Part shown: piece by piece, positions 17,017-26,124 of the stretch | How positions within the stretch are numbered: the first letter of the stretch is position 1 | Layout of the letters: each line of letters begins with the position of its first letter | Assembly (NCBI GenBank): GCA_964653145.1 | Contig: CAZZCG010000001.1 | Coordinates: 248,001-312,000, forward strand | Direction: 5' to 3' | DNA: 64,000 nt | Origin: Pseudocalidococcus sp964653145 | GTDB taxonomy: Bacteria > Cyanobacteriota > Cyanobacteriia > Thermosynechococcales > Thermosynechococcaceae | Notes under the pieces: generated by a model | Databases searched by the model: none | What the model was told of the DNA's origin: nothing | What the model saw: the letters and a program-made list of their open reading frames with translations, nothing else | Position numbers and translations under genes: made by a program

Positions 17017-17835
17017 CTATAGCTGATTGACGCTGATGGTTCCAGTGCCACCGAACAGTATCCAGGATAGGAAAAAGTTACTGATGAAAATAACTAACAG
17101 GGAAATCACCACTGCTGCGGTTGTGGATTGCCCGACCCCTTTGGCCCCCCCCTTTGTCGTCATTCCCCAGTGACAGCCAATAATGGCCACCATTGCCCCA
17201 AAAATCACAGACTTAATTACAGCAGCCCAGATATCCCAAGTCCCGAGGAAGTTGCGGATCGACTCTAGGTAAACGGAATGGGGAATATCGTAGAGATTGA
17301 ATGCCACCATCATCCCGCCCATTAAGCCCGTCACCAGGCCCAGGAGCATCAATACCGGCATCATTAGGCAACAGGCTAAAACCCGCGGCGTCACCAGGTA
17401 GTTAACCGGATTAGCCCCGAGCATTTGTAAAGCATCAATCTGTTCAGTCACCCGCATCGTGCCAATTTCCGCAGCAAACGCTGATCCAACCCGCCCGGAC
17501 AAAACCACCGCAGTCAAAACTGGCCCCAATTCCCGCACCAAGGCAATTGCCAATACCCCACCCACGGCTGATGCGGCCCCAAAATTAATAAATTCCCGTG
17601 CGACTTGAATCGTGAACACCATGCCCACAAACATTGAGGTAATTAAGGCTACTCCCAGGGATTCCGGGCCAACAATGGCCAATTGCTCCAGGGTATTTCG
17701 ACGGTGGACTCTCAGTCTGAGGATGTTGTAGGTGACCCGACCCGCCAGCAAAAATGCAGAGGCATAGCGTTGAAATCTAGGTGAGGCCCAGTCAAACCCC
17801 CAGAAGCGGCGGAGTCTAAAATTTCCCGATGCCAT
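17017..17835 (-). CDS. MlaE-family lipid ABC transporter permease
   Basis: The 272-residue permease belongs to the MlaE/Ycf63 family that moves phospholipids or glycolipids between membranes with an MCE-domain partner and an ATPase. Landmarks are ITSMFVGMVFTIQVAREF, then ALVRELGPVLTAVVLSGRVG and AAEIGTMRVTEQIDALQMLG, the last two matching the conserved cytoplasmic loop. Five to six membrane helices are visible. In chloroplasts the equivalent is TGD1. No ATPase or MCE gene is adjacent, so the complex must be encoded elsewhere. It is co-directional with DUF3172 upstream (75-base gap) and DUF3119 downstream (47-base gap). Confidence 0.9.
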   Translation of the reverse strand: MASGNFRLRRFWGFDWASPRFQRYASAFLLAGRVTYNILRLRVHRRNTLEQLAIVGPESLGVALITSMFVGMVFTIQVAREFINFGAASAVGGVLAIALVRELGPVLTAVVLSGRVGSAFAAEIGTMRVTEQIDALQMLGANPVNYLVTPRVLACCLMMPVLMLLGLVTGLMGGMMVAFNLYDIPHSVYLESIRNFLGTWDIWAAVIKSVIFGAMVAIIGCHWGMTTKGGAKGVGQSTTAAVVISLLVIFISNFFLSWILFGGTGTISVNQL

Positions 17836-17910
17836 TTCCGACCTAACCTTGAACCCTGCTGAACCACTGGGCCATACTCCAGGACCCCTTGAAAACCTTA
17901 CACCGAATTT

Positions 17911-18450
17911 TTAAAAGTTGTTGGTTTCCGAGGGATTATTCCCGAAGCCCGGTAGCCCGAGGAAGAGGTTTTGGTTGGCATTGCTTTGGTAAATACAGTT
18001 AATTTGCGGTGAGTTTTCAATGGTGCCAGTAAAGCCAAAGGTATTTAAGCGTTGGCGACACTCCCGCAATTGCTCCCCAGTGATCAGTTTCCGTTGCTCC
18101 AGTAAACCAATATTATTGGCCCGAACCACACAGCCAGGTTGCATGACCGGTTGGGATACAAAGACGTTAAACGGGTTAAACGTGACAAAAACACGGGAAT
18201 CAACCACGATGGCACTGGCTCCATACTGGACGCATAATTCTGGATTAGGTGCACTTTGGTCAATGAACTGAGTCGAGGCAACGTTTTCTGGGTTCAGAGT
18301 TGTGGTTTTACTGAAGGCAACACCGACTCCAATTCCCAAAATGAAAACCCCACCCAAAACTGCCAAGGTGGTCGTATTCATCGGGGAGGTTGAGGCAGTG
18401 GAACGACTGGGGCGGGAGGGAATGTTACGGGGGGGAGGACGGCGGGGCAT
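17911..18450 (-). CDS. DUF3172 family membrane-anchored protein
   Basis: The 179-residue protein has a basic, Pro-rich N-terminus (MPRRPPPRNIPSRPSR), one membrane helix at about 26-45 (TTLAVLGGVFILGIGVGVAF) and a DUF3172 domain. That domain contains CVQYGASAIVVDSRVFVTFN and QPVMQPGCVVRANNIGLLEQ, with three conserved cysteines plus CIYQ near the end, and an Asn-rich tail. The topology suggests a lumenal or periplasmic domain. The family is cyanobacterial and of unknown function. It heads the co-directional minus-strand cluster that includes the lipid permease. Confidence 0.8.
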   Translation of the reverse strand: MPRRPPPRNIPSRPSRSTASTSPMNTTTLAVLGGVFILGIGVGVAFSKTTTLNPENVASTQFIDQSAPNPELCVQYGASAIVVDSRVFVTFNPFNVFVSQPVMQPGCVVRANNIGLLEQRKLITGEQLRECRQRLNTFGFTGTIENSPQINCIYQSNANQNLFLGLPGFGNNPSETNNF

Positions 18451-18618
18451 AGGCCTAAAACAGAAATCAACCAGAATCTTTGGACAATGCTACTCCAGTA
18501 TGCCCTGTGGATTATTTCTTTGTGGGAATCTGGCTACTCCCCCTCCCAAGAAGAGCATCTTTTGAGTCAGGGAGAGAGAAATTTTAAAGTTTAGCCCAGG
18601 CCCAGTGACGCTCCCCGT

Positions 18619-20316
18619 TTAATTGGAACTGCTTCTCCCGCCGTTTTCTGATTGAATCCGGAAGCTGGGGGGCTGATAGCTATCCGGTAAATAATTGCCT
18701 GGAATTGTACTGGGGTTGCCATCGCGTAGTGCATGAAAGTTGGGTGACATAATCTCAATCCCGGCCTGGTTGCAGTAGTCTTGGAGGTTTTGATGCAGTT
18801 CCGCCAGAATCCAGGGCATTCGTTCCGGGCAATCCGTGTAGGCATTGATTTCGTAGCTGACATGGAAATCATTTAAGCTGGTTTGCCAAACAAAGGGGGC
18901 AGGGTCTGAGAGGATGTGTTCCGTAGCTAGGGCAGCGGCAATCATGGCTTCGTAGACTTTTTTCCAGGGGGTGTCATAGCCTAGGGTGATTGTGGTGCAG
19001 AGGATTAATGGATCCCGGGTCTTGTCCTGTCCAGCGGCACTGAAGTTAATAATTTGACTACTGACCACTGTGGCATTGGGAATGGTAATGGTGAGATTTT
19101 TGGGGGTATGAAGTCGAGTAACGAGTAATGTTTGCTCCACAATGGGGCCCTGGGCATCACCAATTCTAACCACATCGCCAACCCGGAATGCCCGAGTATA
19201 GGTGAGAATTGCCCCGCCGACAATGTTAGAAACTGCACCACTAGACCCAAGGGATAACAACAACCCCAAAAAGACAGAAACCCCTTGAAAGGCAGGACTT
19301 CCAGAACCGGGCAAGTAGGGAAAGGCAATGATAGCAGCAAAAGCCCAAATGAGTGTCCGCACAATGTTAAAGGTGGGTTTGCTCCATTCTTGATAAAAGC
19401 CGGGAAAGCTAATATTCCCCCGATCAATTTCGGTAAAAATAAATTTAGTAAATCGCAGGGTGTAGAGTGTTACCAGGATAATGAAGCCAACAAAGATCAA
19501 ATTGGGAATGTAGTTAACAAAATCTTGCCACAGGGTAGAAACAGTCGTTTGGATATTGTCCTGGAGCGTAGCTGAAATCCGGCGTGTCCAGGGAAAATAA
19601 CTTAAAACCAAATGAAAATAGGCATAGACCCAAAGGAGAATAACAGCCAAGGAGACAAATTTTAATAACTCATCCAGGCCATCTGCAACTCGATCTGCTG
19701 TCAAGATTTCTGTATTAAAAAGGCGCAAGGGGGGTAAATGTGAGCGTTCCCAACTGCGGAGTTTGGTTTGCAGAGGCAAGCGGAACTTGTTAAACAGTTT
19801 GAGGACAAATATGAAAATGATTGTTGTTAATAAAGTGAGGAGAATCCCAACTAAGATGCTTTGGGGCTTATGGGAATCTCGATAGGTATCAACGGCTGAG
19901 CGGATTTGTTCGAGGCGGATATTAGCCAGTTCAATCCGCGTTTTTCCAGCAGCACGAGCATCTTGGTCACTGATACTGAGAATGATCTCATTGCCCGCAA
20001 CAATATCTGTAATCTTTGTCCCAGGGCTATCTTGGACGGTTAATTCAGTGGTTTCAATATCGACCTGTTCGGCAAAATTTTGAAGACGTTGAGTAATGGC
20101 ATTGGCCCGATCTTCCGCAGTAAATGAACCAATCCGCTCTTGAATTGGGAAAAGTGGCTCACCATCTAAAACAACTGTGGGGACTGCGGGGCTGGGTTGG
20201 GGTGTGGGGCTTGATTGACTCCAGGCCGGGGACAGAAAACTCACCGATAGCATTAGCATGAGTCCTAGGCCCAGACTGATCAATCGTGACCATAGTTTTA
20301 ACGGACGCGCCTTCAT
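18619..20316 (-). CDS. MscS-family mechanosensitive ion channel
   Basis: The 565-residue protein starts with a signal peptide (about 1-33, ending SPAWSQ). A periplasmic domain of about 110 residues follows, then several membrane helices, and the MscS core. The pore and beta-domain sequence is GSSGAVSNIVGGAILTYTRA, then FRVGDVVRIGDAQGPIVEQT and NLTITIPNATVVSSQIINFS, all diagnostic of MscS. The C-terminal alpha/beta domain is followed by a Ser/Asn-rich tail. Channels of this family release solutes on hypo-osmotic shock; the extended N-terminus resembles cyanobacterial paralogues of unknown gating. Confidence 0.9.
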   Translation of the reverse strand: MKARPLKLWSRLISLGLGLMLMLSVSFLSPAWSQSSPTPQPSPAVPTVVLDGEPLFPIQERIGSFTAEDRANAITQRLQNFAEQVDIETTELTVQDSPGTKITDIVAGNEIILSISDQDARAAGKTRIELANIRLEQIRSAVDTYRDSHKPQSILVGILLTLLTTIIFIFVLKLFNKFRLPLQTKLRSWERSHLPPLRLFNTEILTADRVADGLDELLKFVSLAVILLWVYAYFHLVLSYFPWTRRISATLQDNIQTTVSTLWQDFVNYIPNLIFVGFIILVTLYTLRFTKFIFTEIDRGNISFPGFYQEWSKPTFNIVRTLIWAFAAIIAFPYLPGSGSPAFQGVSVFLGLLLSLGSSGAVSNIVGGAILTYTRAFRVGDVVRIGDAQGPIVEQTLLVTRLHTPKNLTITIPNATVVSSQIINFSAAGQDKTRDPLILCTTITLGYDTPWKKVYEAMIAAALATEHILSDPAPFVWQTSLNDFHVSYEINAYTDCPERMPWILAELHQNLQDYCNQAGIEIMSPNFHALRDGNPSTIPGNYLPDSYQPPSFRIQSENGGRSSSN

Positions 20317-20397
20317 ACCACCTCAACAATTCGGAATCAATATGGGCAAATTAATTATAGGGCTTATAAAATTGTGGCAAAGATTATAGTTAGAAAC

Positions 20398-21699
20398 TTA
20401 ACTCAAGGATTTATGGGTAAAGGGTTTGGCATTGGCACCGCTGTAATCTTGGACAATGTGTCCCTCTCCCACCAGTTGATATTTATAGGTCACCAGGCCC
20501 TCTAGGCCCACCGGCCCCCGCGGCGGTAACTTGGCAGTACTAATCCCCACCTCTGCCCCCAGTCCATAGCGAAACCCATCGGCAAAGCGCGTTGAACAGT
20601 TATGAAATACTCCAGCAGCGTCCACTTGGGCTAAAAATTTCCGAGCGGTTTCTTGATTCTCAGTCACAATTGCTTCTGTGTGTCCTGAGCCGAAGGTGTC
20701 AATGTGTTGTAGGGCTGCATCGAGGGAATCCACGACTTTAATGGACAGGATTAAATCACAGTATTCGGTGGCCCAATCAATATCGGTGGCGGGTTGCATG
20801 TCCACAAATTGTCTTGTCACCTCATCACCGCGTAATTCCACCCCCTTGGCCTGGAGCGCATCACAGATCAGCGGTAAAAGCTTCGGGGCAATGTCGGCAT
20901 GGACTAAGAGGGTTTCAATGGCATTACAGGCAGCGGGATATTGGGTTTTGGAATCGACGGCAATGGCCACAGCTTTCTCCACATCAGCGGCAACATCCAC
21001 ATACAGATGACAAATACCATCGGCGTGGCCTAAAACTGGAATTCGGGTATTGTCTTGGATATAGCGGACAAAGTCATTGGAACCCCGGGGAATAATTAAA
21101 TCCACCCATTGATCCAGCTCTAAAAGTTGTTGAATTTCGCTGCGTTGGGTCAAAAGGGCAATGGCTGTGGCCGGATAATCGGTTTGGGCGAGTCCCTGAT
21201 GAATGGTATTGACAATGGCCTGGCAGGAATGGAGGGCTTCTTTACCGCCTTTGAGGACAACAGCATTTCCTGACTTAACAGCTAAGGCAGAAATCTGGAT
21301 CACCGCATCCGGCCGAGCCTCAAAAATCACCCCCAATACCCCCAAAGAACAGGTCAACCGCTGCAACACTAAGCCCGTATCCAGTTCCCGTTTAATTTGA
21401 ATGTCACCGACCGGATCCGCCAGTCCTGCCACCTGTCTGACTCCGGCAATGGCCCCTTGGAGTTTATTGGCATCGAGCTTTAAGCGGGCAATTAGGGGTT
21501 TCGGAAGTCCTTCTGCCTCAGCTAGTTCCAGATCCGTTTGGTTGGCTGCTAAGATTTCCGGGGCAAATTTTTCCAAGGCCTGGGCGATGGCTTCTAGGGC
21601 GTGATTTTTAGCTTCGGTACTGAGTTGTCCGGTGCTGTGGCTTGCCTGGTAAACAGATTTAATGGTTTCAAGCAGGGGCCTAGTTAATGGTTCGGTCAT
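20398..21699 (-). CDS. proA: Gamma-glutamyl phosphate reductase (glutamate-5-semialdehyde dehydrogenase)
   Basis: This is the second step of proline synthesis: NADPH reduces glutamyl 5-phosphate to the semialdehyde. The aldehyde-dehydrogenase-type catalytic cysteine is Cys258 in QYPAACNAIETLLVH. Other family blocks are GVIFEARPDAVIQISALA, KSGNAVVLKGGKEA and the C-terminal NCSTRFADGFRYGLGAEVGI. The length of 433 residues is normal. The downstream step gene proC is also in this window at 44.6-45.4 kb, while proB is not. Confidence 0.95.
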   Translation of the reverse strand: MTEPLTRPLLETIKSVYQASHSTGQLSTEAKNHALEAIAQALEKFAPEILAANQTDLELAEAEGLPKPLIARLKLDANKLQGAIAGVRQVAGLADPVGDIQIKRELDTGLVLQRLTCSLGVLGVIFEARPDAVIQISALAVKSGNAVVLKGGKEALHSCQAIVNTIHQGLAQTDYPATAIALLTQRSEIQQLLELDQWVDLIIPRGSNDFVRYIQDNTRIPVLGHADGICHLYVDVAADVEKAVAIAVDSKTQYPAACNAIETLLVHADIAPKLLPLICDALQAKGVELRGDEVTRQFVDMQPATDIDWATEYCDLILSIKVVDSLDAALQHIDTFGSGHTEAIVTENQETARKFLAQVDAAGVFHNCSTRFADGFRYGLGAEVGISTAKLPPRGPVGLEGLVTYKYQLVGEGHIVQDYSGANAKPFTHKSLS

Positions 21700-21744
21700 G
21701 AATTCGGTGATGCTCAGGTAATAAATTTGATAGTCAAAAAAATC

Positions 21745-22404
21745 TTAGTGATCCTCTAACCAGGCCTGGAGATCCTGTACTGTTTGGAACTCAAAAATCG
21801 CCAGGCCCCAGTTCTTCCAGGTGTTCTAAGGATAGGGCTGTAATTTGAGTCACCAGGCCTGGGTCGAGTTCCCCCAATCGTTTGGATAGTTGCCGCAAAA
21901 TTAAAAGCCGTTCTCCTTCTTGGCGTCCTTGTTCAAATGCGTTAACCGTGATTTCTTGCTTAATTTCTTGATAAAAACGGCTTTTTTCTAGCTCACTGGC
22001 GGTAAATCCAAGCATTTCTTCAACCTCCTGCCGACTGAGATGGGTAAATTTATAGGCAATGATGGTGGGGGCTAGGTTTATTATCGCCTGTTGGGTTGGG
22101 GGTGGCTCTTTCTTGGCCTGGTTAAGATATTTCGCGCTAGGTCTTTTGCTACTTCGGACTGAGTTACTGTGAGTTGGATCAGTTGTACCGGGAGAGAAGT
22201 GGTTACGCCGAGTTCCAGTTGATCTAAACCAGACTCAACATATTCCGGCGGGAGAAACACACCATCCATTTGAAAGGGCGTTTCCTTAACCGTGACGGAT
22301 TCAAAGCGATAATCCTTGGCCTGGGGTGGTGCTGTGGGTAGCAGATCAAATAGGCAAGCGGGAAACTGTTGAAAAAGTTGCTAAAAAATTGAATCGCGTC
22401 TCAT
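21745..22404 (-). pseudogene. Decayed Rpn/DUF2887-DUF4351 family gene
   Basis: Pieces of one gene can be followed on the minus strand. ATG 22404 begins MRRDSIF, then a TAG where Tyr is expected, then QLFQQFPACLFDLLPTAPP and DYRFESVTVKETPF. A one-base shift leads to QMDGVFLPPEYVESGLDQLE; here about 70-80 residues carrying most of the PD-(D/E)XK nuclease core are missing. A second shift precedes EMLGFTASELEKSRFYQEIK and the DUF4351 tail LRQLSKRLGELDPGLVTQIT. A third shift separates LEELGPGDF from the expected end FQTVQDLQAWLEDH (stop 21745). Rpn proteins are recombination-promoting nucleases. The gene is clearly dead. Confidence 0.85.
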
Positions 22405-22442
22405 TTAGATGTTCGACTCAAGGATTTTTCACAACAAAGAGC

Positions 22443-23393
22443 CTAATAATCCATTTCCGGTTCTTCTCGCTTAACCTTCTCTGTGCTGGGAATATTCACC
22501 CTCGGAGCTTCATAGGTATCATCCTCTTGATTTCCCCAAGGGTCTCCCTCTAGATCATCGTCATATTCCATTGGGGGCTCAGAGTAGGCAGGGGGCGGGG
22601 CCTGGTAACTGCTGGTGCGGGCAGGGCGGCGGGCGGGTGGAGTGTCGTTCCAATTCTCTTGTTCGTAATATTGTTCGGAACGGCGAGGGGCTGGTTCGCG
22701 GTAGTCGTACTCGTATTCCGGTTCGTAGGTGCGGCGACGGGGGGCATCATAGCGGCGTTCAGGGGGATAAACTGGGGTGCGACTACCAGCCGGCAGTTGA
22801 TTACTGGTGGGGGTCATGGGTTGAATATATTCATCTTCCTCCTGCTCCCAGGGCGGTGCCCCCAGGCCAACCCGTTCCAATAGGCCCACGGTCAGTTGAT
22901 TGAGGCGACTTTCCGCTCCTTCAAAAACGATGAGACGGTCGGGGCCGGTACTAACAATTTCATCAATCGGCAATTCATAGGTGCTAATCAACTGGGAGGG
23001 AATCCAGGGCAACCCAAAGGACGCAATCACTAAGTCGGTTACTTTTCCGGTCTCGACTTCAAACTTAAAGCCACGAACTTTGCCCAGAAGTTCTCCAGTT
23101 TCTGTAATCACCTCACTATCAATCAGGGTGCTGTAGTTATAGATATTGACCGCTTCAATGGAGTCTTCAGTATCAACTAAAACTACATCCCCAATCTGGC
23201 GAATACTTTCGAGGTAGATATAGCGTTGTTCACCGGTAAACAAAGTACTCCGCATCCCCAGGGCAACCACGGAGCGTTGATCAATATCCACCCAGACTTG
23301 GTTAATCACACCCAGCTTACGACCGGAATCCCGCGTGATGACTTGAGTGCCAATTAAATCGCCCCGTTGCAGGAATTGTTCTGAAATGGTCAT
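22443..23393 (-). CDS. PRC-barrel domain protein with disordered C-terminus
   Basis: The 316-residue protein has two PRC-barrel repeats, residues about 8-85 (GDLIGTQVITRDSGRKLGVI) and 88-170 (LIDSEVITETGELLGKVRGF), named after the H subunit of purple-bacterial reaction centres. The remaining 140 residues are low-complexity, rich in Pro, Tyr, Arg, Glu and Asp, with many short Arg/Tyr clusters. Cyanobacterial relatives are widespread; RimM shares the fold, but function here is unknown. It converges with nothing and begins 38 bases downstream, in coordinate terms, of the Rpn pseudogene start. Confidence 0.85.
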   Translation of the reverse strand: MTISEQFLQRGDLIGTQVITRDSGRKLGVINQVWVDIDQRSVVALGMRSTLFTGEQRYIYLESIRQIGDVVLVDTEDSIEAVNIYNYSTLIDSEVITETGELLGKVRGFKFEVETGKVTDLVIASFGLPWIPSQLISTYELPIDEIVSTGPDRLIVFEGAESRLNQLTVGLLERVGLGAPPWEQEEDEYIQPMTPTSNQLPAGSRTPVYPPERRYDAPRRRTYEPEYEYDYREPAPRRSEQYYEQENWNDTPPARRPARTSSYQAPPPAYSEPPMEYDDDLEGDPWGNQEDDTYEAPRVNIPSTEKVKREEPEMDY

Positions 23394-23473
23394 GGGTGCG
23401 TCCTGAGTGCGAACTATCTCAATTTTAGCGATTGAATATTACGATTCGTATCATCATAGCCGAAGTGGGTGGT

Positions 23474-24040
23474 TTAGGCCGGTAGTTCCCCTAGCTCAGA
23501 CAGGAGTCGGACGGCACTGGCATTGTGGTCAAAGAAGGAGAATAGGTGCTTGTAGTGAAGGCGGCCCGCTTGGCTGATGATGAATTGGGCGGGTAAAGGG
23601 GCACCCAGGGCTTGACCTGTTTGGTATTTCTTGAAGGCTTTACATTCTGGATCACTGAGGAGTGGCATTTTCAAGCCTAGATCACTGGCAACAATTGAAC
23701 TCTGGCCAATATCGGTACTGGTAATCAGTAATAGCTCGGCACCCTTGGCCTGGATTTTCTCGTAATTGTCGTTTAGGTCTTTGATGTGGGGGCGGCAAAG
23801 CGGACAATATTGATGCTGAGTAAAGATACGCGTAAAAGCAACCACCACTGGCTTCTCAACCCAAACACTGGCTAGCCGAATTCGATCCCCGGCCTGGACG
23901 TGGGGTAATTCAAAATCCGGGACTAGACTGCCAAGTTCCAGGCCATTGGTTGCGGGAATTGGAAAAAAGTTTTGCCAAAAACGGTCATTGACCAGGCCGG
24001 TGAAGTTTGTGGAACTGAAAAAGGGTAGCTGGATTGCCAT
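23474..24040 (-). CDS. Redoxin / AhpC-TSA family peroxiredoxin-like protein
   Basis: The 188-residue thioredoxin-fold protein has the entry GSLVPDFELPHVQAGDRIRL, then VVVAFTRIFTQHQYCPLCRP, where a CxxC pair (CPLC) sits at the position of the usual peroxidatic Cys, and later ELLLITSTDIGQSSIVASDL. The C-terminal part (QFIISQAGRLHYKHLFSFFD) completes the fold. Most AhpC/TSA proteins have TxxC, so the CPLC pair suggests disulphide exchange or an atypical peroxidase. No operon partner is evident. An in-frame extension upstream (past 24040) is possible but less likely. Confidence 0.8.
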   Translation of the reverse strand: MAIQLPFFSSTNFTGLVNDRFWQNFFPIPATNGLELGSLVPDFELPHVQAGDRIRLASVWVEKPVVVAFTRIFTQHQYCPLCRPHIKDLNDNYEKIQAKGAELLLITSTDIGQSSIVASDLGLKMPLLSDPECKAFKKYQTGQALGAPLPAQFIISQAGRLHYKHLFSFFDHNASAVRLLSELGELPA

Positions 24041-24795
24041 GACTCAACCCCAAGACTGTTAGTAGTGTAGTATCCCAGGCCCCTAATTAGGTCAATCGGC
24101 CCTAGTTTACGCAATAACTAGGCCTCGACAAATTAAATCCCCCACCAGACCAGGGATAGGCCATCTCAGAGTCACCCAAGTGATTACCCGATCTATTTTG
24201 GATAAAGTCTAAGGGCTTATTGGCAGGGCAGAATAAACCCTGAATCCCACCCATGGATTTCAGTGCAACCTTAGGTTAGGCCAAAATCAGTAATTTGAAG
24301 TTGTTGAAGTACATCAAATTCCACAGCAATACACGCGTTGGCGCCAGTCCTGTTGGGGGTGACGTGGGCCCCGCTGATCGACACTAATCTGGAAGAGAAG
24401 AGGATATCTGATGGAGCTGCAAAGGCCTTTCGGGGAAATCATTCTTACCTGCTAAATTCTCATGGGCAGAACCCCATGGGTCAGTATTTTCAGGTCAAGG
24501 CAGCCGGAAGATTTTATTTGCAAGGGAAAATACTGATCTAGCAAAGAGAAAAGCTTCAGGAGTCTTGCCGTGTTTCGACCCTGAAGCTTTCTGTTTGCGA
24601 ATCACTCCTCACTGAATTCATACTAGCGGGGACACTAAGGAGAGGATAGCTGGCCCAGTGCCACTTTTGTAATCGTCACCGATTGCCTCCCCCAGGCCCG
24701 TTGAAGGAAGCCAGTACCAATCAGTTATTCTCAAGATGTTTGGGTAGCCGTTTTTCCAGGCGGTGGCTCTAAAGTTCCAAGGGCAGTGGTAGCTT
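24041..24795. other. 755-base gene-free stretch rich in inverted repeats
   Basis: No convincing protein gene is present. A 67-codon plus-strand frame (24338-24541) has no ribosome binding site or recognisable sequence. Composition is similar to neighbouring genes. The central part holds several hairpins, listed separately. The last 190 bases before pepP contain no obvious terminator or riboswitch motif. Confidence 0.5.
24400..24600 (+). ncRNA. Candidate structured RNA (strand uncertain)
   Basis: Three stem-loops follow each other: CATGGG...CCCATG near 24460; a perfect 11-base inverted repeat TCAGTATTTTC (24481-24491) with GAAAATACTGA (24526-24536); and a long hairpin GCAAAGAGAAAAGCTTCAGG (24541-24560) paired with 24580-24599. 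The last has a perfect core of 11 pairs (AAAGCTTCAGG) and an outer GCAAA/TTTGC. No run of T follows on either strand, so it is not a textbook terminator. It matches none of the common RNAs I know (6S, tmRNA, RNase P, SRP). Strand is given as plus only because pepP lies downstream. Confidence 0.3.
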
Positions 24796-26124
24796 ATGCA
24801 GGCTGAGTATCAACAACGACGGAAATGCTTACTAGAAAAGATTGGGACAGGGGTGGCGGTTTTCAAAAGCGCGCCGCTGGCGGTCATGCACAACGACGTT
24901 GAACACAATTTTCGTCAAGATAGTGATTTTTATTATTTGACCGGCTTTAATGAACCAGGGGCAGTGGCTGTTCTGGCGCCGCACCACGGGGAACATCAGT
25001 TCATTCTGTTTGTGCGGCCCAAAAACCTGGAACAAGAAACCTGGTCAGGGCGACGGGTTGGGGTCGATGCCGCTAAAACCTTGTATGGAGCCGATGCCGT
25101 TTTTTCAATTGAGGAATTGGATGAAAAACTACCGGATTATCTAAAAACCGGAGATAAAATTTTCTACCACTTCGGCCGGGATGAAGTCTTTGATCGCAAA
25201 ATCCTCAACCATTATCAACGCCTGCTGAGGACAATTCCGAAACGAGGAACTGGCCCAGTCGCGATTGCGGATACTGGCCCCATTTTGGCCCCATTGCGGT
25301 TACTGAAATCTGAAGCTGAACTCACCTTGATCCGCCGGGCTGTGGATATTGCCACTGAAGCCCATAACTTAGCTCGGGAGATGGCCAAACCCGGTCGGTA
25401 TGAGTACGAAATCCAGGCCGAAATGGAGCGGTTGTTTCGGCTTCGGGGCGGTGATGGGCCGGCTTATCCCTCAATTGTGGCCTCAGGGAAAAATTCCTGT
25501 ATCCTGCACTATACCGAGAACAACAGCCAACTCCAGGCCGGAGATTTATTGCTAATCGATGCTGGTTGTGCCTATGGGTACTACAACGCCGATATTACCC
25601 GGACTTTTCCTGTCAGTGGCCAATTTACGGATGAGCAATATATTCTTTACGACTTAGTTCTCAAAGCTCAAAAAGCCGCCATTTCCCAGGCCAGATGTGG
25701 AAATACCTTCAATCAAGTCCATGAAACTGCTGTGCAGGTTATTGTAGAGGGACTGTTGGATTTGAACCTCCTATCTGGGGATGTGGAAACCCTGATGAAT
25801 GAGGGTAAAGAGGAGAACAAGCAAAAATATCGCACCTTTTTTATGCATGGCACGAGTCATTGGCTGGGCCTGGATGTCCACGATATTGGCGTCTACAAAC
25901 ATAACGAAGACACTTGGGTCACACTTCAGCCCGGACATTTCCTCACGATTGAACCCGGAATTTACATTGCTCCAGAGGCTGAGCCCGCTGAAGGTCAACC
26001 GGCCATTCCAGATAAGTGGCGGGGCCTGGGGATCCGCATTGAGGACGATATTTTAATTACCGCCCATGGGCCGGACATTCTCACTGTGGGGGTGCCCAAA
26101 GAGATTGCGGAGATTACGGCCTAA
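24796..26124 (+). CDS. pepP: Xaa-Pro aminopeptidase (aminopeptidase P)
   Basis: This is a cytoplasmic dinuclear-manganese peptidase that removes N-terminal residues before proline. The N-terminal creatinase-like domain includes VMHNDVEHNFRQDSDFYYLT and GFNEPGAVAVL. The pita-bread domain shows all five metal ligands by family pattern: Asp in LLIDAGCAYG, Asp in YNADITRTF, His in HGTSHWLGLDVHD, Glu in TIEPGIYI and Glu in GIRIEDDILIT. The length, 442 residues, is usual. The start ATG 24796 has no strong ribosome binding site. Its stop overlaps the convergent downstream gene by four bases. Confidence 0.94.
   Translation: MQAEYQQRRKCLLEKIGTGVAVFKSAPLAVMHNDVEHNFRQDSDFYYLTGFNEPGAVAVLAPHHGEHQFILFVRPKNLEQETWSGRRVGVDAAKTLYGADAVFSIEELDEKLPDYLKTGDKIFYHFGRDEVFDRKILNHYQRLLRTIPKRGTGPVAIADTGPILAPLRLLKSEAELTLIRRAVDIATEAHNLAREMAKPGRYEYEIQAEMERLFRLRGGDGPAYPSIVASGKNSCILHYTENNSQLQAGDLLLIDAGCAYGYYNADITRTFPVSGQFTDEQYILYDLVLKAQKAAISQARCGNTFNQVHETAVQVIVEGLLDLNLLSGDVETLMNEGKEENKQKYRTFFMHGTSHWLGLDVHDIGVYKHNEDTWVTLQPGHFLTIEPGIYIAPEAEPAEGQPAIPDKWRGLGIRIEDDILITAHGPDILTVGVPKEIAEITA

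Noticed and set aside
24338..24541. 67-codon plus-strand ORF in the gene-free stretch before pepP
   Set aside because: It has no ribosome binding site or recognisable motif and overlaps the inverted repeats, so an RNA is more plausible than a protein.
24541..24599. Rho-independent terminator
   Set aside because: The stem is long and stable, but no run of T follows on either strand.
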